Below, piece after piece: positions 27,526 through 37,013 of a DNA stretch of 38,140 bases (position 1 is its first letter; every line of letters begins with the position of its first letter). Where the stretch lies: contig NZ_JAUYTS010000037.1 of assembly GCF_030695085.1 (NCBI RefSeq), forward strand, positions 1-38,140, written 5' to 3'. The translations under genes and the position numbers were made by a program. The notes below the pieces were generated by a model. It did no database searches, had not been told where the DNA came from, and was given only the letters and a program-made list of their open reading frames with translations. This DNA comes from Falsiroseomonas sp. (GTDB taxonomy: Bacteria > Pseudomonadota > Alphaproteobacteria > Acetobacterales > Acetobacteraceae).

Positions 27526-29829
27526 ATGCCCTTGCCCGATCTCATGCTGATCCTCCCCCTCATCCTCGGCATCGCCGCTGCGATGCTCGTGGCATGTCTG
27601 AAACCAGCAAGCGCCGCGCCGGTCGGGGCGGCCACAGCGGCCGTTTCCTTCGTGATCTACCTGGGCCTTGCCGGCGGTGATCCCGCTTCTGCCAGCTTCT
27701 GGGCGGTGCCGTCGCTGGACATTGCGGGAGGGCTCCGGCTGGACGGGCTCGCGGCGCTGTTTGCGCTGCTGATCACAGGCATCGGCACGCTCGTGCTGCT
27801 CTATGCCGGAAGCTACCTGAAGGGTGATCCGCGCCTGACGCGTCTGATCGTGCTGCTGCTGGTCTTCATGGTGGCAATGCTCGGCTCCGTCACCGCGAAC
27901 GACGTCATTACCCTGTTCATCTTCTGGGAACTGACGAGCCTCACCTCCTTCTTCCTGGTCGCCTATGACCATGAGAAGCTGGAGGCACGGAAGGCCGCGC
28001 TGCAGGCGCTGCTGATCACCGGCGGCGGCGGGCTTGCGCTGCTTGCTGGCCTGATTTTGGTCGCCATCGCGGCCGGCACCACCAGCCTCACCGGCATCAT
28101 CGCAGCGCGGGAGGCGGTGCTGGCGCATCCCGCGGCGGTGCCGGCGATGCTGCTGGTGATCCTCGGCGCCTTCACCAAATCGGCGCAGTTCCCGTTCCAT
28201 TTCTGGCTGCCGAACGCGATGGCCGCGCCGACGCCGGTCAGTGCCTACCTGCACTCCGCGACCATGGTGAAGCTCGGAATCTACCTGCTCGCGCGCTTCA
28301 ACCCGGTCTATGGCTCCGAGGCGCTGTGGCAGGACCTGCTGACCTGGACCGGACTGCTGACGGCGCTGACCGGCGCGGTCCTCGCCTTCCGGGAGACCGA
28401 CCTGAAGCGGGTGCTGGCCTACACCACCGTCACGGCGCTGGGCACGCTGACGATGCTGCTCGGCCTCGCGCCGGAATTGTCGGCCATGGCGGCGGTGACC
28501 TTCCTGACGGTCCACGCCCTGTACAAGGCGGCGCTGTTCCTGACCGCCGGCATCCTGGACCACGAGACGGGCACGCGGGATGCCTCCGCCCTGGGCGGGC
28601 TGCGCGGCGTCATGCCCTGGACGGCCGCGGCCGCGGTGCTCGCGGCCCTGTCGATGGCCGGCCTGCCGCCCTTCCTCGGCTTCGTCGGCAAGGAAATTGT
28701 CTATGAGGCTGCGGTCGCGGCGGATGGCGGGGCGGGCCTGGTCGTCCTCGGCGCCTTCCTCGTCAACACCGCGGGCGTGGCGATCGCCGGTCTGCTGGGC
28801 TGGCGGATCTTCTTCGGTGCGCGGCCGAAGACGCCGAAGGCGCCGCATGATCCGCCGATCGCGATGCTGGCCGGGCCGGTCGTGCTCGCCTCGCTCGGCC
28901 TGCTGGCCGGCCTGGCACCCTCCCTGCTCGGTGGCTGGCTGCTGGATGGGGCGGCCGCGGCGATCCTCGGCTTTCCGCCCACCACCTACCTGGCGCTCTG
29001 GCACGGCTTCACGCCCATCCTGGCGCTGAGCGCGGTCACCGTGCTGCTCGGCGCGGTTCTGACGCTGCTGTGGCCGCGCCTGATGCGGGGGCTGCAGGCC
29101 ACGCGGCGGCTGGACCGGTTCGGCCCCGCCAATGGCTATGAAGCCGCCTTGGCCGGCATCATCCGCACCGCGGATGCCACGACGGCGGCCGTCCAGCATG
29201 GCAGCCTGCGCGGCTACATGCAGGTTCTGCTGCTGGTCGCGGCGCTGGGTCCGCTGGCGGTCCTTGTCGCGCGCGGCGGCATTGCCTGGCCGGCGGACGC
29301 CGTGCTGGATCCGCGCGCGCTGGCCTTCGGCCTGATCGCCGCCGGCGCGGTGGCGACCGCCGTCGCGATCGGCACCTTCGCCGCGGTGATGGCGCTGGGG
29401 CTGGTGGGCTTCGGGGCCGCCGTCGTCTTCCTCACCTTCGGCGCGCCGGACGTGGCACTGACCCAGTTCACGGTCGAGGTGCTGCTTGTCGTCATGCTGG
29501 CGACCGTGCTGATCCGCCTGCCCATCCATGGCCGGGATAGCCGGACCACCCGCCAGCGGACCGGCGATGCCGGGATCGCTGTGGTGGCTGGTGCGTCGGT
29601 CACGCTGCTGCTGCTTGCCGTTCTCGCTTCGCCCTTCGATCCACGGCTGGGCGTCTGGTTCGGGGAGAACAGCATGCCGGGCGGCTACGGGCAGAACGTG
29701 GTGAACGTCATTCTCGTGGATTTCCGCGCTCTTGACACATTGGGCGAGATCGCGGTGCTCGCGATTGCCGCCTTCGCCGTCATCGCGCTGCTGCGCGGTG
29801 CGGCGCGCCCGCTCCGCAGGGGAAACTGA
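27526..29829 (+). CDS. mrpA: Mrp-type Na+/H+ antiporter subunit A
   Basis: A 767-residue multi-spanning membrane protein, the largest Mrp subunit and related to complex I NuoL. Residues important for proton transfer are present: FWELTS with E135, K218 in [14 protein letters not shown], and K249 in SATMVK. The C-terminal part carries the conserved [19 protein letters not shown] stretch, shown here as [15 protein letters not shown]. MrpA works only in a complex with MrpB-G and exports Na+ or K+ in exchange for protons. ATG 27526 is used, but it lies only about six bases after the expected sigma-54 transcription start and has no clear ribosome site; ATG 27544 is an alternative. Confidence 0.95.
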   Translation: MPLPDLMLILPLILGIAAAMLVACLKPASAAPVGAATAAVSFVIYLGLAGGDPASASFWAVPSLDIAGGLRLDGLAALFALLITGIGTLVLLYAGSYLKGDPRLTRLIVLLLVFMVAMLGSVTANDVITLFIFWELTSLTSFFLVAYDHEKLEARKAALQALLITGGGGLALLAGLILVAIAAGTTSLTGIIAAREAVLAHPAAVPAMLLVILGAFTKSAQFPFHFWLPNAMAAPTPVSAYLHSATMVKLGIYLLARFNPVYGSEALWQDLLTWTGLLTALTGAVLAFRETDLKRVLAYTTVTALGTLTMLLGLAPELSAMAAVTFLTVHALYKAALFLTAGILDHETGTRDASALGGLRGVMPWTAAAAVLAALSMAGLPPFLGFVGKEIVYEAAVAADGGAGLVVLGAFLVNTAGVAIAGLLGWRIFFGARPKTPKAPHDPPIAMLAGPVVLASLGLLAGLAPSLLGGWLLDGAAAAILGFPPTTYLALWHGFTPILALSAVTVLLGAVLTLLWPRLMRGLQATRRLDRFGPANGYEAALAGIIRTADATTAAVQHGSLRGYMQVLLLVAALGPLAVLVARGGIAWPADAVLDPRALAFGLIAAGAVATAVAIGTFAAVMALGLVGFGAAVVFLTFGAPDVALTQFTVEVLLVVMLATVLIRLPIHGRDSRTTRQRTGDAGIAVVAGASVTLLLLAVLASPFDPRLGVWFGENSMPGGYGQNVVNVILVDFRALDTLGEIAVLAIAAFAVIALLRGAARPLRRGN

Positions 29830-29833
29830 GCCG

Positions 29834-30250
29834 ATGCCCGCTTCCTTCATTCTTCGCGTCGCGGCGCCGCTGCTGCTGTGGGTGCCGCTGCTGGTGTCGT
29901 TCTACCTGCTGGTGCGCGGCCACAACGCCCCCGGCGGCGGCTTCGTCGGTGGCCTTGTTGCCGCCTCGGGCCTGGTCTTCTTCGCCATCGCGCGTGGCGA
30001 GACGGCGGCGATTGCCGTCATGCGGCTGTCGCCGGCTTCCTGGTGTGGCGTGGGTCTGCTGCTGGGCGCAGGTAGCGGCGTACTGGCCTTGTTCGATCCC
30101 GCTTCCGGCTACCTGACGCATCGCTGGTGGTTCCCGGACCTGCCCGTGAAGCTGCCGCTGAACACCGCCTTCATCTTCGATATCGGTGTCTACCTCGTGG
30201 TGATCGGGACGATCACCGCGATGTTCTTCGCCCTCGTGGCGGAGGACTGA
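29834..30250 (+). CDS. mrpB: Mrp antiporter subunit B
   Basis: A 138-residue membrane protein with four hydrophobic segments and the MnhB-type motif [13 protein letters not shown] near residues 28-40. This glycine-rich loop is the family mark. It starts four bases after the mrpA stop, which fits coupled expression. It is a separate gene here, unlike systems where B is fused to A. Confidence 0.94.
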   Translation: MPASFILRVAAPLLLWVPLLVSFYLLVRGHNAPGGGFVGGLVAASGLVFFAIARGETAAIAVMRLSPASWCGVGLLLGAGSGVLALFDPASGYLTHRWWFPDLPVKLPLNTAFIFDIGVYLVVIGTITAMFFALVAED

Positions 30251-30253
30251 GCC

Positions 30254-30664
30254 ATGGAAACGCTTCTGGCCCTGAGCATCGGCGTGCTCGTCGCCGCCGC
30301 CGCCTATCTGTTGCTGGCACGTGATCTGCCGCGGGTGCTGCTCGGCTTCGTGCTGCTGGGCAACGCCGCCAATCTGACGATCTTCGCTGCGGGCCGCATC
30401 GGCACGATGACGCCGCCGCTGGTCGAGTATGGCGCGACGGCGCTGGCCGCTGGGGCTGCGAACCCGCTGCCGCAGGCTCTGGTGCTGACGGCGATCGTCA
30501 TCGGCTTCGGCCTCGCGGCCTTCGCGCTGGTCCTGGTGATGCGCGCCTATGCCGAGTTCGGCAGTGCGCAGGCCGAGGACATGGATGCGGCGGAAGGACC
30601 CGACGAGCCCGTATCGCCGGCCCCGGACCAGGATCCGGTTCCCGCGCAGCGAGAGGCAGCGTGA
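30254..30664 (+). CDS. mrpC: Mrp antiporter subunit C
   Basis: A 136-residue membrane protein related to NuoK. It has three hydrophobic segments, the LLGFVLLGNAANLTIF stretch, and NPLPQALVLTAIVIGFG near residues 73-90, both typical of MrpC. A charged, acidic tail (AEDMDAAEGPDEP...) follows. The stop TGA overlaps the next gene's start region as GTGATG. Confidence 0.94.
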   Translation: METLLALSIGVLVAAAAYLLLARDLPRVLLGFVLLGNAANLTIFAAGRIGTMTPPLVEYGATALAAGAANPLPQALVLTAIVIGFGLAAFALVLVMRAYAEFGSAQAEDMDAAEGPDEPVSPAPDQDPVPAQREAA

Positions 30665-32193
30665 TGCGCCAGTTCCTTATCGTCGCGCCGATCCTGATCC
30701 CGCTTGCGGCCACCGCCGTGACGGCCTTGCTGTGGTCGCGTCCCGCCGCGCAGCGCTTCGTCGGGCTGGGCGCCGCGGTTGCGCTGTTCGTGGCCACCAT
30801 GGCGCTGCTGGCGGAGGTGATATCCGGCGGCATGCTGGTCGGGCAGATGGGCAGCTGGCCCGCGCCCTTCGGCATCTCACTCGTCGTCGACCATCTGGCC
30901 GCCGCGATGCTGGCGATCACCGGGCTGATGGGCCTGACCGTCGCGGTCTATGCCATGGGGCCCGGCGCGAAGGAGCGTGATCGCGCGGGCTTCCAGCCGC
31001 TGTTCCACGCCCTGCTGATGGGCGTCACCGGTGCCTTCACGACCGGCGACCTGTTCAACCTGTATGTCTGGTTCGAGGTGATGCTGATCGCGTCCTTCGG
31101 TCTGCTGGTGCTCGACCGCACGCGGGAGCAGATCGATGGCGGCATCCGCTACGTGATGCTCAACCTGGTCGGCACCACTTTCTTCCTGCTGGCCATCGGT
31201 CTGGTCTATGGGCTGACCGGCACGCTGAACATGGCGGATCTGGCGCGCGTGGCGCCGGATATCGAGAACCAGGGCGCGCTGGCGGCGGTGGGTGTGCTGC
31301 TGCTCGTGGCCTTCGGGGCGAAGGCGGCGGTCTTCCCGCTGTTCAACTGGCTGCCCGCCTCCTACCACACCGCCTCCATGCCGGTGGCGGCGATCTTCGC
31401 GGCGCTGCTGACCAAGGTCGGCGTCTACGCCATCATCCGCGTCTTCACGCTGATCTTCGCGCATGACCAGGCGCTGTTCGGGCCGATGCTCGGCATCATC
31501 GCCATGGCGACCATGGTGGTGGGCGTGCTGGGTGCGGCCTCGCATTACGATGTGCGGCGGATCCTGAGTTTCCACATCATCAGCCAGATCGGCTACATGC
31601 TGGTGGGCGTCGCGCTGATGACGCCGCTCGCGATCGCCGGCAGCGTGCTCTACGTGATCCACCACATCGTGGTGAAGGCCAACCTGTTCCTAGTGGCCGG
31701 CGCGATGCAGCAGGTGGGCGGAACCTTCGCGCTGAAGCGCCTCGGCGGGCTTTACGCCGCGCGACCGCTTCTTGGCCTCGCCTTCCTCATCCCGGCGCTG
31801 TCGCTCGCCGGCATTCCGCCGCTCTCGGGCTTCTGGGGCAAGCTGGTCGTCATCCGCTCCAGCCTGGAGGTCGAGGCCTATGTGCTGGCCTTCGTCGCCC
31901 TCGCGGTCGGGCTGCTGACGCTCTACTCCATGGTGAAGATCTGGAACGAGGCGTTCTGGAAGGCCAAGCCGGAGACGGCGCCGGAGCCGCCCGCTGCCTG
32001 GACCATGACCCAGCGCATCGCGACCTTCACGCCGATCATCGTGCTCTGCGGCGTCACGCTGACCATCGGTCTCTGGACCGAGCCCTTCGCCGCCTTCTCG
32101 ATCACGGCGGCCGAGAGCCTGCTCGACCGCGAGGCCTATATCGCCGCGGTGCTCGGCACCAACCCCGTCCAGCTCACGGAGGCCGTCCCATGA
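30664..32193 (+). CDS. mrpD: Mrp antiporter subunit D
   Basis: A 509-residue protein related to NuoM/N with about 14 membrane helices. Proton-path residues are seen: E138 in VWFEVMLIASFG, K220 in FGAKAAVFPLFNWLP, and K251 in ALLTKVGVYA. ATG 30664 overlaps the mrpC stop by one base; GTG 30661 is the only alternative and adds one residue. It forms the second antiporter-like module with MrpA. Confidence 0.95.
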   Translation: MRQFLIVAPILIPLAATAVTALLWSRPAAQRFVGLGAAVALFVATMALLAEVISGGMLVGQMGSWPAPFGISLVVDHLAAAMLAITGLMGLTVAVYAMGPGAKERDRAGFQPLFHALLMGVTGAFTTGDLFNLYVWFEVMLIASFGLLVLDRTREQIDGGIRYVMLNLVGTTFFLLAIGLVYGLTGTLNMADLARVAPDIENQGALAAVGVLLLVAFGAKAAVFPLFNWLPASYHTASMPVAAIFAALLTKVGVYAIIRVFTLIFAHDQALFGPMLGIIAMATMVVGVLGAASHYDVRRILSFHIISQIGYMLVGVALMTPLAIAGSVLYVIHHIVVKANLFLVAGAMQQVGGTFALKRLGGLYAARPLLGLAFLIPALSLAGIPPLSGFWGKLVVIRSSLEVEAYVLAFVALAVGLLTLYSMVKIWNEAFWKAKPETAPEPPAAWTMTQRIATFTPIIVLCGVTLTIGLWTEPFAAFSITAAESLLDREAYIAAVLGTNPVQLTEAVP

Positions 32194-32516
32194 AGCGCGC
32201 GCTTGCGTGGATACGCGTCGCCGTCACCTTCATCGTGGAACTCGGCAAATCCACCATCGCTGTGGTGCGCGCCGTGCTCGGGCCGACGGAGCGGCTGCGC
32301 CCGGCGATCCTGGCCGTGCCGCTGGATATCCGCTCATCCGCCGGCAAGGTGCTGTTCGCCAACATGGTGACGCTGACGCCGGGAACCACGAGCCTCGATA
32401 TCTCGCCCGATGGGCGCATCCTGTATGTCCATGTGCTCGATGCACCGGACCGGGATGCCGCGATCGCCGACATGAAGGCGACGCTCGAATCCCGTGTCCG
32501 GGAGGTGCTGCCATGA
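32190..32516 (+). CDS. mrpE: Mrp antiporter subunit E
   Basis: A 108-residue protein, shorter than the roughly 160 residues of the best-known MrpE. The kept part has the family pattern TLTPGTTSLDISPDGRILYVHVLD (landmarks TPGTTS and YVHVLD) and an N-terminal hydrophobic helix. Overlaps of four bases (ATGA) join it to mrpD and mrpF. Short MrpE variants are seen in proteobacteria, so this is not taken as damage. Confidence 0.9.
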   Translation: MKRALAWIRVAVTFIVELGKSTIAVVRAVLGPTERLRPAILAVPLDIRSSAGKVLFANMVTLTPGTTSLDISPDGRILYVHVLDAPDRDAAIADMKATLESRVREVLP

Positions 32517-32842
32517 CCTCGGGATTGATTTACTGGGCGGCCGCGCTGGCCGTGGCCATCGTGGCGGTGGGCATCGCCCCCGTTGCCTGGCGCCTGCTGG
32601 CCGGGCCTTCCTCCGCGGACCGGGCGATTGCCACCGACATGCTGGGCCTGATCGGCGCCTGCCTCGCCGCGCTCGCCGCGGTGATAGCCGGGGATGCCGC
32701 CTTCCTCACCATCGCGCTCGGCATCGCGCTCGTCGGCTTCCTCGCCGCGGTTGCCTTCGCGCGGCTGCTGGAGCGCAGCGGCACGAAGCCCGGCGATAAG
32801 CCCGCACGCGAAAGGCCCCCGGTTGAAAGGCCCGTCGAATGA
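32513..32842 (+). CDS. mrpF: Mrp antiporter subunit F
   Basis: A 109-residue membrane protein with three hydrophobic helices and the MrpF pattern RLLAGPSSADRAIATDML near residues 27-44. A charged C-terminal tail ends with PVERPVE. ATGA overlaps link it to mrpE before and mrpG after. Confidence 0.93.
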   Translation: MTSGLIYWAAALAVAIVAVGIAPVAWRLLAGPSSADRAIATDMLGLIGACLAALAAVIAGDAAFLTIALGIALVGFLAAVAFARLLERSGTKPGDKPARERPPVERPVE

Positions 32843-34152
32843 TCGTCGTCGTCGAGATTCTCGCCGCACTCCTGCTCATCGCCGGTGCCGCCGTCGTGGC
32901 CCTGGCCGCGACCGGCGTGGCGCGGCTGCCTGATCCGTTCAGCCGCATGCATGCGGCGGCCAAGGCCGGGGTCGCGGGCGCCGGCCTTCTGCTGCTCGGC
33001 GCCGGCCTTGCCTTCGGCACGACGAGTGCGATCCTCACCACCCTTGTGGCGGTGGTCTTCCTGGTGCTGACCGCACCGCTCGCCTCGCACGCGCTCGGCC
33101 GATCCGCCTATGTCTCCGGCGCACCGCTTGGCGCCGCGAGCGAGGCCGATGCCCTCGCGGGCATCCTTGAGCGCCACGTCTTCGACCCCAAGCCGGCGGC
33201 CCCTGGCGGCCCCCGGACACCCACCGGTGCCCGGCCCCGCGGGGACGCGGGCATGAGCCAGTTTCCGAAGGCCATGCACCCCGCCAATCCGGCGCTCGGC
33301 GAACGGACGGGTGACACGCCGCTGCCGTTGCGGCGCATTCTCCTCTGCCTGCTTGGCGGTCCGGCGCAGCGCGAGGCGGCGGCCCAGGCGGTGGAACTGG
33401 CGCGCCCGCATGGCGCCACGGTGCTCGGCCTTTCGGGCGCCGGGCTGGAGCCGCGCAGCTGGCGCGGTCCTCTGCCGATCGGCGGCGCCTATTGGGCCGA
33501 ATGGCTCGCCTCCCGCAGCCGATCCCAGATGCGCGAAGCCGCGGCGACCGCGCTGGCCGATTTCCGCGAAGTCGCCGCCGCGAATCCGCAGGTCGAGACC
33601 AGTGCGCGGCATGAGGAAGCGGCCTCGGAGGATCTCATCCGGCTGCTGGCCGGGCAGGATCTGGTCATCGTGCCGGCCGGCGTCGGGCCGCATGGCGCGG
33701 AGAGCGAGCTGGGGCATGAGACGGCGGCGGCGCTTGCCGCGGCGCATATCGTGCCCGTGCTGCGGGTCCGTAGCCGCCCGGATGCGATCCGGGGCGTCCT
33801 GCTCCTGGTCGGCTCCTCGCCCGGTTGCGGGGCGCTGGCGGCTGGGCTGCTGCGCTCGGGGCTGTGGGCCTCGGCGCCCATCTCGATCCTGCCGGTCGGC
33901 GACGACCGCCGCGGGGTGCGGGAGATGGTGGAGGCGCAGGCCGGGCTGCTGCGGGATCATGGGCGAGAGGTGGCGGTGATGGCGCCGGTCGCCCTCGATT
34001 TCGAGGTGGATGAGCTGCGCGCGCGCCTGGACGGCTTCGACGCGGCCGTGGTGTCCGGCCTCTCGACGCGTTACGGAGGGGTCTTCGACAGCATGCGGAG
34101 CTGCGCCTTCGAAACCGTCGCGGAAACCGTGCCTCTCGTTCTTCTACCCTGA
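32839..34152 (+). CDS. mrpG: Mrp antiporter subunit G fused to a tandem universal-stress-protein module
   Basis: A 437-residue fusion in a single unbroken frame. Residues 1-115 are MrpG: three hydrophobic helices and the family mark LPDPFSRMHAAAKAGV near 30-45, then TAPLASHALGRSAY. Residues 116-163 are a proline-rich linker. Residues 165-437 look like two universal stress protein (UspA-like) halves: RILLCLLGGPAQREAAAQAVELA begins the first, which ends with the ATP-loop-like GVGPHGAESELGHETA near 281-296, and the second starts at GVLLLVGSS near 319. An internal ATG at 33253 has only a weak ribosome site, so a separate Usp protein is less likely. Normal MrpG proteins are about 100-130 residues. 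Confidence 0.85.
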   Translation: MIVVVEILAALLLIAGAAVVALAATGVARLPDPFSRMHAAAKAGVAGAGLLLLGAGLAFGTTSAILTTLVAVVFLVLTAPLASHALGRSAYVSGAPLGAASEADALAGILERHVFDPKPAAPGGPRTPTGARPRGDAGMSQFPKAMHPANPALGERTGDTPLPLRRILLCLLGGPAQREAAAQAVELARPHGATVLGLSGAGLEPRSWRGPLPIGGAYWAEWLASRSRSQMREAAATALADFREVAAANPQVETSARHEEAASEDLIRLLAGQDLVIVPAGVGPHGAESELGHETAAALAAAHIVPVLRVRSRPDAIRGVLLLVGSSPGCGALAAGLLRSGLWASAPISILPVGDDRRGVREMVEAQAGLLRDHGREVAVMAPVALDFEVDELRARLDGFDAAVVSGLSTRYGGVFDSMRSCAFETVAETVPLVLLP

Positions 34153-34218
34153 GAGGCGGGTGGCCCGGCGGGGCGGCGGGCAGGCCCGAATTGGAGTGAC
34201 CGTGGAGCCTACCAGGCC

Positions 34219-35685
34219 ATGACGCCTGCCCCCGTCAACCCAGGGCCGAAGCAGCTGCCACGCCCCATTCTGCCCCCGGCCCTGCGGCTGCCGGCGGCGG
34301 CGGGGCTGATTGTCTTCGCGGTGGCCGTCGGCACCACCCAGGTGGCCCTGCAGGTCACCAACCGGCAGGCGGATCGCCAGCTTCAGCAACTCGGCCAGGT
34401 CTATCTCGATGGGCTGGTGGCCAATGTGCGGCCCGGGCTGCAGGCGCGCGACCCGGACGACATCGCGGCCCGCTTCGCGCGCGCCTTCGGCGAGCAATCC
34501 GTGGTCGCGGAGCGGGGGCTTTTCGCCTACGCCGCCGATGGCCAGTTGCTGGCCCGGCATGGTGACCCCGCGCTGCCGGCACCGGCCGCCGCGTTCCTGA
34601 CGGGCACCAGATGGGGGATCGATTCGGATACCGGGGTCGCCTGGATCAGCGGAGGCGTGCAGGAGGATGCCGGCCCGGTCGGCCAGCTCGTCGCCGCGCT
34701 GGATGTCGCGCCGATCCTGGCCGCGCGCGCGCGGCTGGCCTGGATCGTGGTGATGGTGGACCTGCTGCTGGCCGCGGGCTTCGCCGTGCTGACCGGGCTG
34801 GTGCTTCGCCACCTTGGCCGCCCGCTGCGGATGCTGGTGCAGGAATTGTCGGAGGGCGCGCACCGCCCGCCCGCCCGGCTGCCGGAGACGCTGCTCGCCA
34901 GTTCCGACCCGCGGACCGCCCATGTGCTGCGCGCCTACAACCGCATGGCCGATGGGGTGCGGGAGCGGGAAAGGCTGTCGGCCGCCCTGGCGGAACGCGA
35001 ACAGGCGGCGGCACTCGGCCAGCTCGCCGCGACCGTCGCGCATGAGGTGCGCAACCCGCTCGGCGGTCTCGCCACCGCCGTCTCCACGCTGCGGCGCTTC
35101 GGGGACCGGCCGGAGGTGCGCGATGAATCGCTCGGCTTCCTGGAGCGCGGCATCACGGCGCTGGAGCGGATCGTGACCGGCACGCTCGATGCCTACCGCC
35201 CCGGCGAGGACCGGCCGCTGACGCGTGCGGATTTCGAGGATCTGCGCCATCTGGTGCGCCCGGCGGCGGAACGGCGCGGCGTGACGGTCGTCTTCGAACT
35301 GGATCTGCCGCAGGGTGCCATCGGCCTCGGCTCCGGCGGGGTGCGGCAGGTGCTGCTCAACCTGCTGCTGAATGCTTGTGCCGCAACGCCGCCGCAGGGC
35401 GTGGTGGGGTTGCAGGCCAGGATATCGGAGGGCGATCTGGTCTGTGAGATCACCGATGAGGGGGCCGGTCTCGATCCGGCGGAGGCGATGCGGCTTTCGG
35501 GTGGGGTGGCGTCGGAGCCAGGCTCTCGCCGCCTTGGGCTGAGTGTGGTGGTCTCGCTGCTCGGCAACCTCGATGCCCGCGCCTCGGTGGCCGAACGGCC
35601 GACCGGCGGCACCGCCATCCGCCTGGCCATCCCGCTCGCGGCCCGGCCTGTCGCGGCCCGGCCTGCTGGCGAGGCCCGCACGTGA
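34219..35685 (+). CDS. Sensor histidine kinase
   Basis: A 488-residue inner-membrane kinase. Membrane helices lie at about 26-46 and 173-197 with a periplasmic sensor of about 125 residues between them. A HAMP-like linker follows, then the phosphorylated H275 in VAHEVRNPLGG, the N-box QVLLNLLLNACAAT at 377-390, and DEGAGL at 413-418. The second glycine box is short (RRLGLSVV). The start is ATG 34219, 66 bases after the mrpG-usp stop, with no terminator between. It is the partner of the response regulator that overlaps its stop. The signal may be cation, pH or envelope stress, given the mrp neighbours; this is inference. Confidence 0.93.
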   Translation: MTPAPVNPGPKQLPRPILPPALRLPAAAGLIVFAVAVGTTQVALQVTNRQADRQLQQLGQVYLDGLVANVRPGLQARDPDDIAARFARAFGEQSVVAERGLFAYAADGQLLARHGDPALPAPAAAFLTGTRWGIDSDTGVAWISGGVQEDAGPVGQLVAALDVAPILAARARLAWIVVMVDLLLAAGFAVLTGLVLRHLGRPLRMLVQELSEGAHRPPARLPETLLASSDPRTAHVLRAYNRMADGVRERERLSAALAEREQAAALGQLAATVAHEVRNPLGGLATAVSTLRRFGDRPEVRDESLGFLERGITALERIVTGTLDAYRPGEDRPLTRADFEDLRHLVRPAAERRGVTVVFELDLPQGAIGLGSGGVRQVLLNLLLNACAATPPQGVVGLQARISEGDLVCEITDEGAGLDPAEAMRLSGGVASEPGSRRLGLSVVVSLLGNLDARASVAERPTGGTAIRLAIPLAARPVAARPAGEART

Positions 35686-37013
35686 GCGGGCCGAAGGTGG
35701 TGCTGGTGGTGGAGGACGACCCCGTGCTGGGCCCGGCCCTGGTGCAACGCCTGCGGCTCGAGGGTTTCCGCCCCCGCCTGGCCGTGACCGGGGCGGAGGC
35801 GCTGCGCGAGGCGGCGGCGCTGCGCCCCGATGCGGTGCTGAGCGACATCCGCCTGCCGGACATGTCGGGGGAGGCGGTGTATCTGCGCCTGGTGGCCGAT
35901 CTCGGCGCATTGCCCGCCGTGTTCATGACCGCCTTCAGCGAGGTGGCGCAGGCCGTGCGCCTGGTGCGCGCCGGCGCGCGCGACTACCTGACCAAGCCGG
36001 TCGATGTGGACCGGCTGGTCGAGGCGCTGGGCGCCGCGATGGCGGATATCCCGGCCGCACAGCGGATCAAGGCGCCGGGACCCTCGCTCGGGGTATCGGC
36101 TGCCATGCAGGAGGTCGAGGCGCTGATGCGCAAGGCGGCGCGGGTCGACGCGCCGGTGGTCTTCACGGGTGAAACCGGTGTCGGCAAGGAGGTTGCGGCG
36201 CGCTTCCTGCACGCCGTCTCGGCCCGTGCGGAGGAGCCCTTCGTGGCGCTGAATTGTGCCGCGATCGCGCGCGAACTGGCCGAGAGCACGCTGTTCGGTC
36301 ACGAGCGCGGCGCCTTCACGGGCGCGGTGGCCCGCCAGGCCGGCGTCGTGGAGCGGGCCGGGATGGGCACGCTGCTGCTGGACGAGATCGCCGAACTGTC
36401 GCTCGACCTGCAGGCGAAGCTGCTGCGCCTGGTGCAGGAGCGCAGCTTCCTGCCGCTCGGTGCCGCAGCGGAGCGACCCTTCGCCGCACGGCTGGTCTGC
36501 GCCACCCATGCGGATCTCGCCGCCCGGGTGCGCGCGGGGAGCTTTCGCGAGGACCTGTATTACCGCCTCCACGTCATCCCGGTGGAGGTCCCCCCGCTGC
36601 GCCGGCGCGTGGAAGATCTGCCCTGGCTTGCGGAGCGCCTGCTGGCCGAGGCCGTGGCCCGCTTCGACCTGGGTGCGCGCCGCCTGGCCCCCGCCGCCCT
36701 GGCGAGCCTGGCCGACCATGACTGGCCGGGCAATGTCCGGGAACTGCGCAACCGCATCGAGCGCGCCGTGGCGTTAGCGGAGTCGGAGGAGATCGGCGTC
36801 GCGGATCTGTTTCCGGAGCGCCGGCTCGATGAAGGCGCCGGTCCGGCCGGGGCAACCCGCCTCGGGGTCGCGATCGATGGCGCGACACGCGACGCGATCA
36901 CGGACGCGCTGCAACGTGTCGGCGGCAACCGCGCGGAAGCGGCGCGGCGGCTCGGGATTTCCCGCACCACGCTCTGGAAGCGGATGCGGGAACTCGGCAT
37001 GGCGGCGGACTGA
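35682..37013 (+). CDS. NtrC-family sigma-54-dependent response regulator
   Basis: A 443-residue three-domain activator. Receiver (1-120) has the phosphorylated D55 in VLSDIRLPD, T83 and K105. The AAA+ domain (about 132-370) has Walker A GETGVGKE at 163-170, the sigma-54-contact loop GAFTGA intact at 210-215, and Walker B LLLDEI near 231-236. The C-terminal Fis-type helix-turn-helix reads GNRAEAARRLGISRTTLWKR. GTG start at 35682 overlaps the kinase stop as GTGA. It should open sigma-54 promoters. The one before mrpA is the obvious target. Confidence 0.95.
   Translation: MSGPKVVLVVEDDPVLGPALVQRLRLEGFRPRLAVTGAEALREAAALRPDAVLSDIRLPDMSGEAVYLRLVADLGALPAVFMTAFSEVAQAVRLVRAGARDYLTKPVDVDRLVEALGAAMADIPAAQRIKAPGPSLGVSAAMQEVEALMRKAARVDAPVVFTGETGVGKEVAARFLHAVSARAEEPFVALNCAAIARELAESTLFGHERGAFTGAVARQAGVVERAGMGTLLLDEIAELSLDLQAKLLRLVQERSFLPLGAAAERPFAARLVCATHADLAARVRAGSFREDLYYRLHVIPVEVPPLRRRVEDLPWLAERLLAEAVARFDLGARRLAPAALASLADHDWPGNVRELRNRIERAVALAESEEIGVADLFPERRLDEGAGPAGATRLGVAIDGATRDAITDALQRVGGNRAEAARRLGISRTTLWKRMRELGMAAD

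Noticed and set aside
27430..29850. An 806-residue open frame antisense to mrpA
   Set aside because: It is a shadow of the high-GC mrpA coding strand, is rich in H, R, Q and G and contains no motif. mrpA has the family residues and the promoter.
30315..30329. TGGCAC-N5-CTGC in mrpC as a second sigma-54 promoter
   Set aside because: The -12 half is CTGC, not TTGC, and the site lies inside a coding gene with no gene start nearby. The same applies to TGGCAC at 28913 in mrpA.
33253..34152. A separate universal-stress gene starting at ATG 33253
   Set aside because: The frame from mrpG is unbroken and the candidate ribosome site (GGGGAC) is weak. The fusion is the simpler reading, though reinitiation is not excluded.
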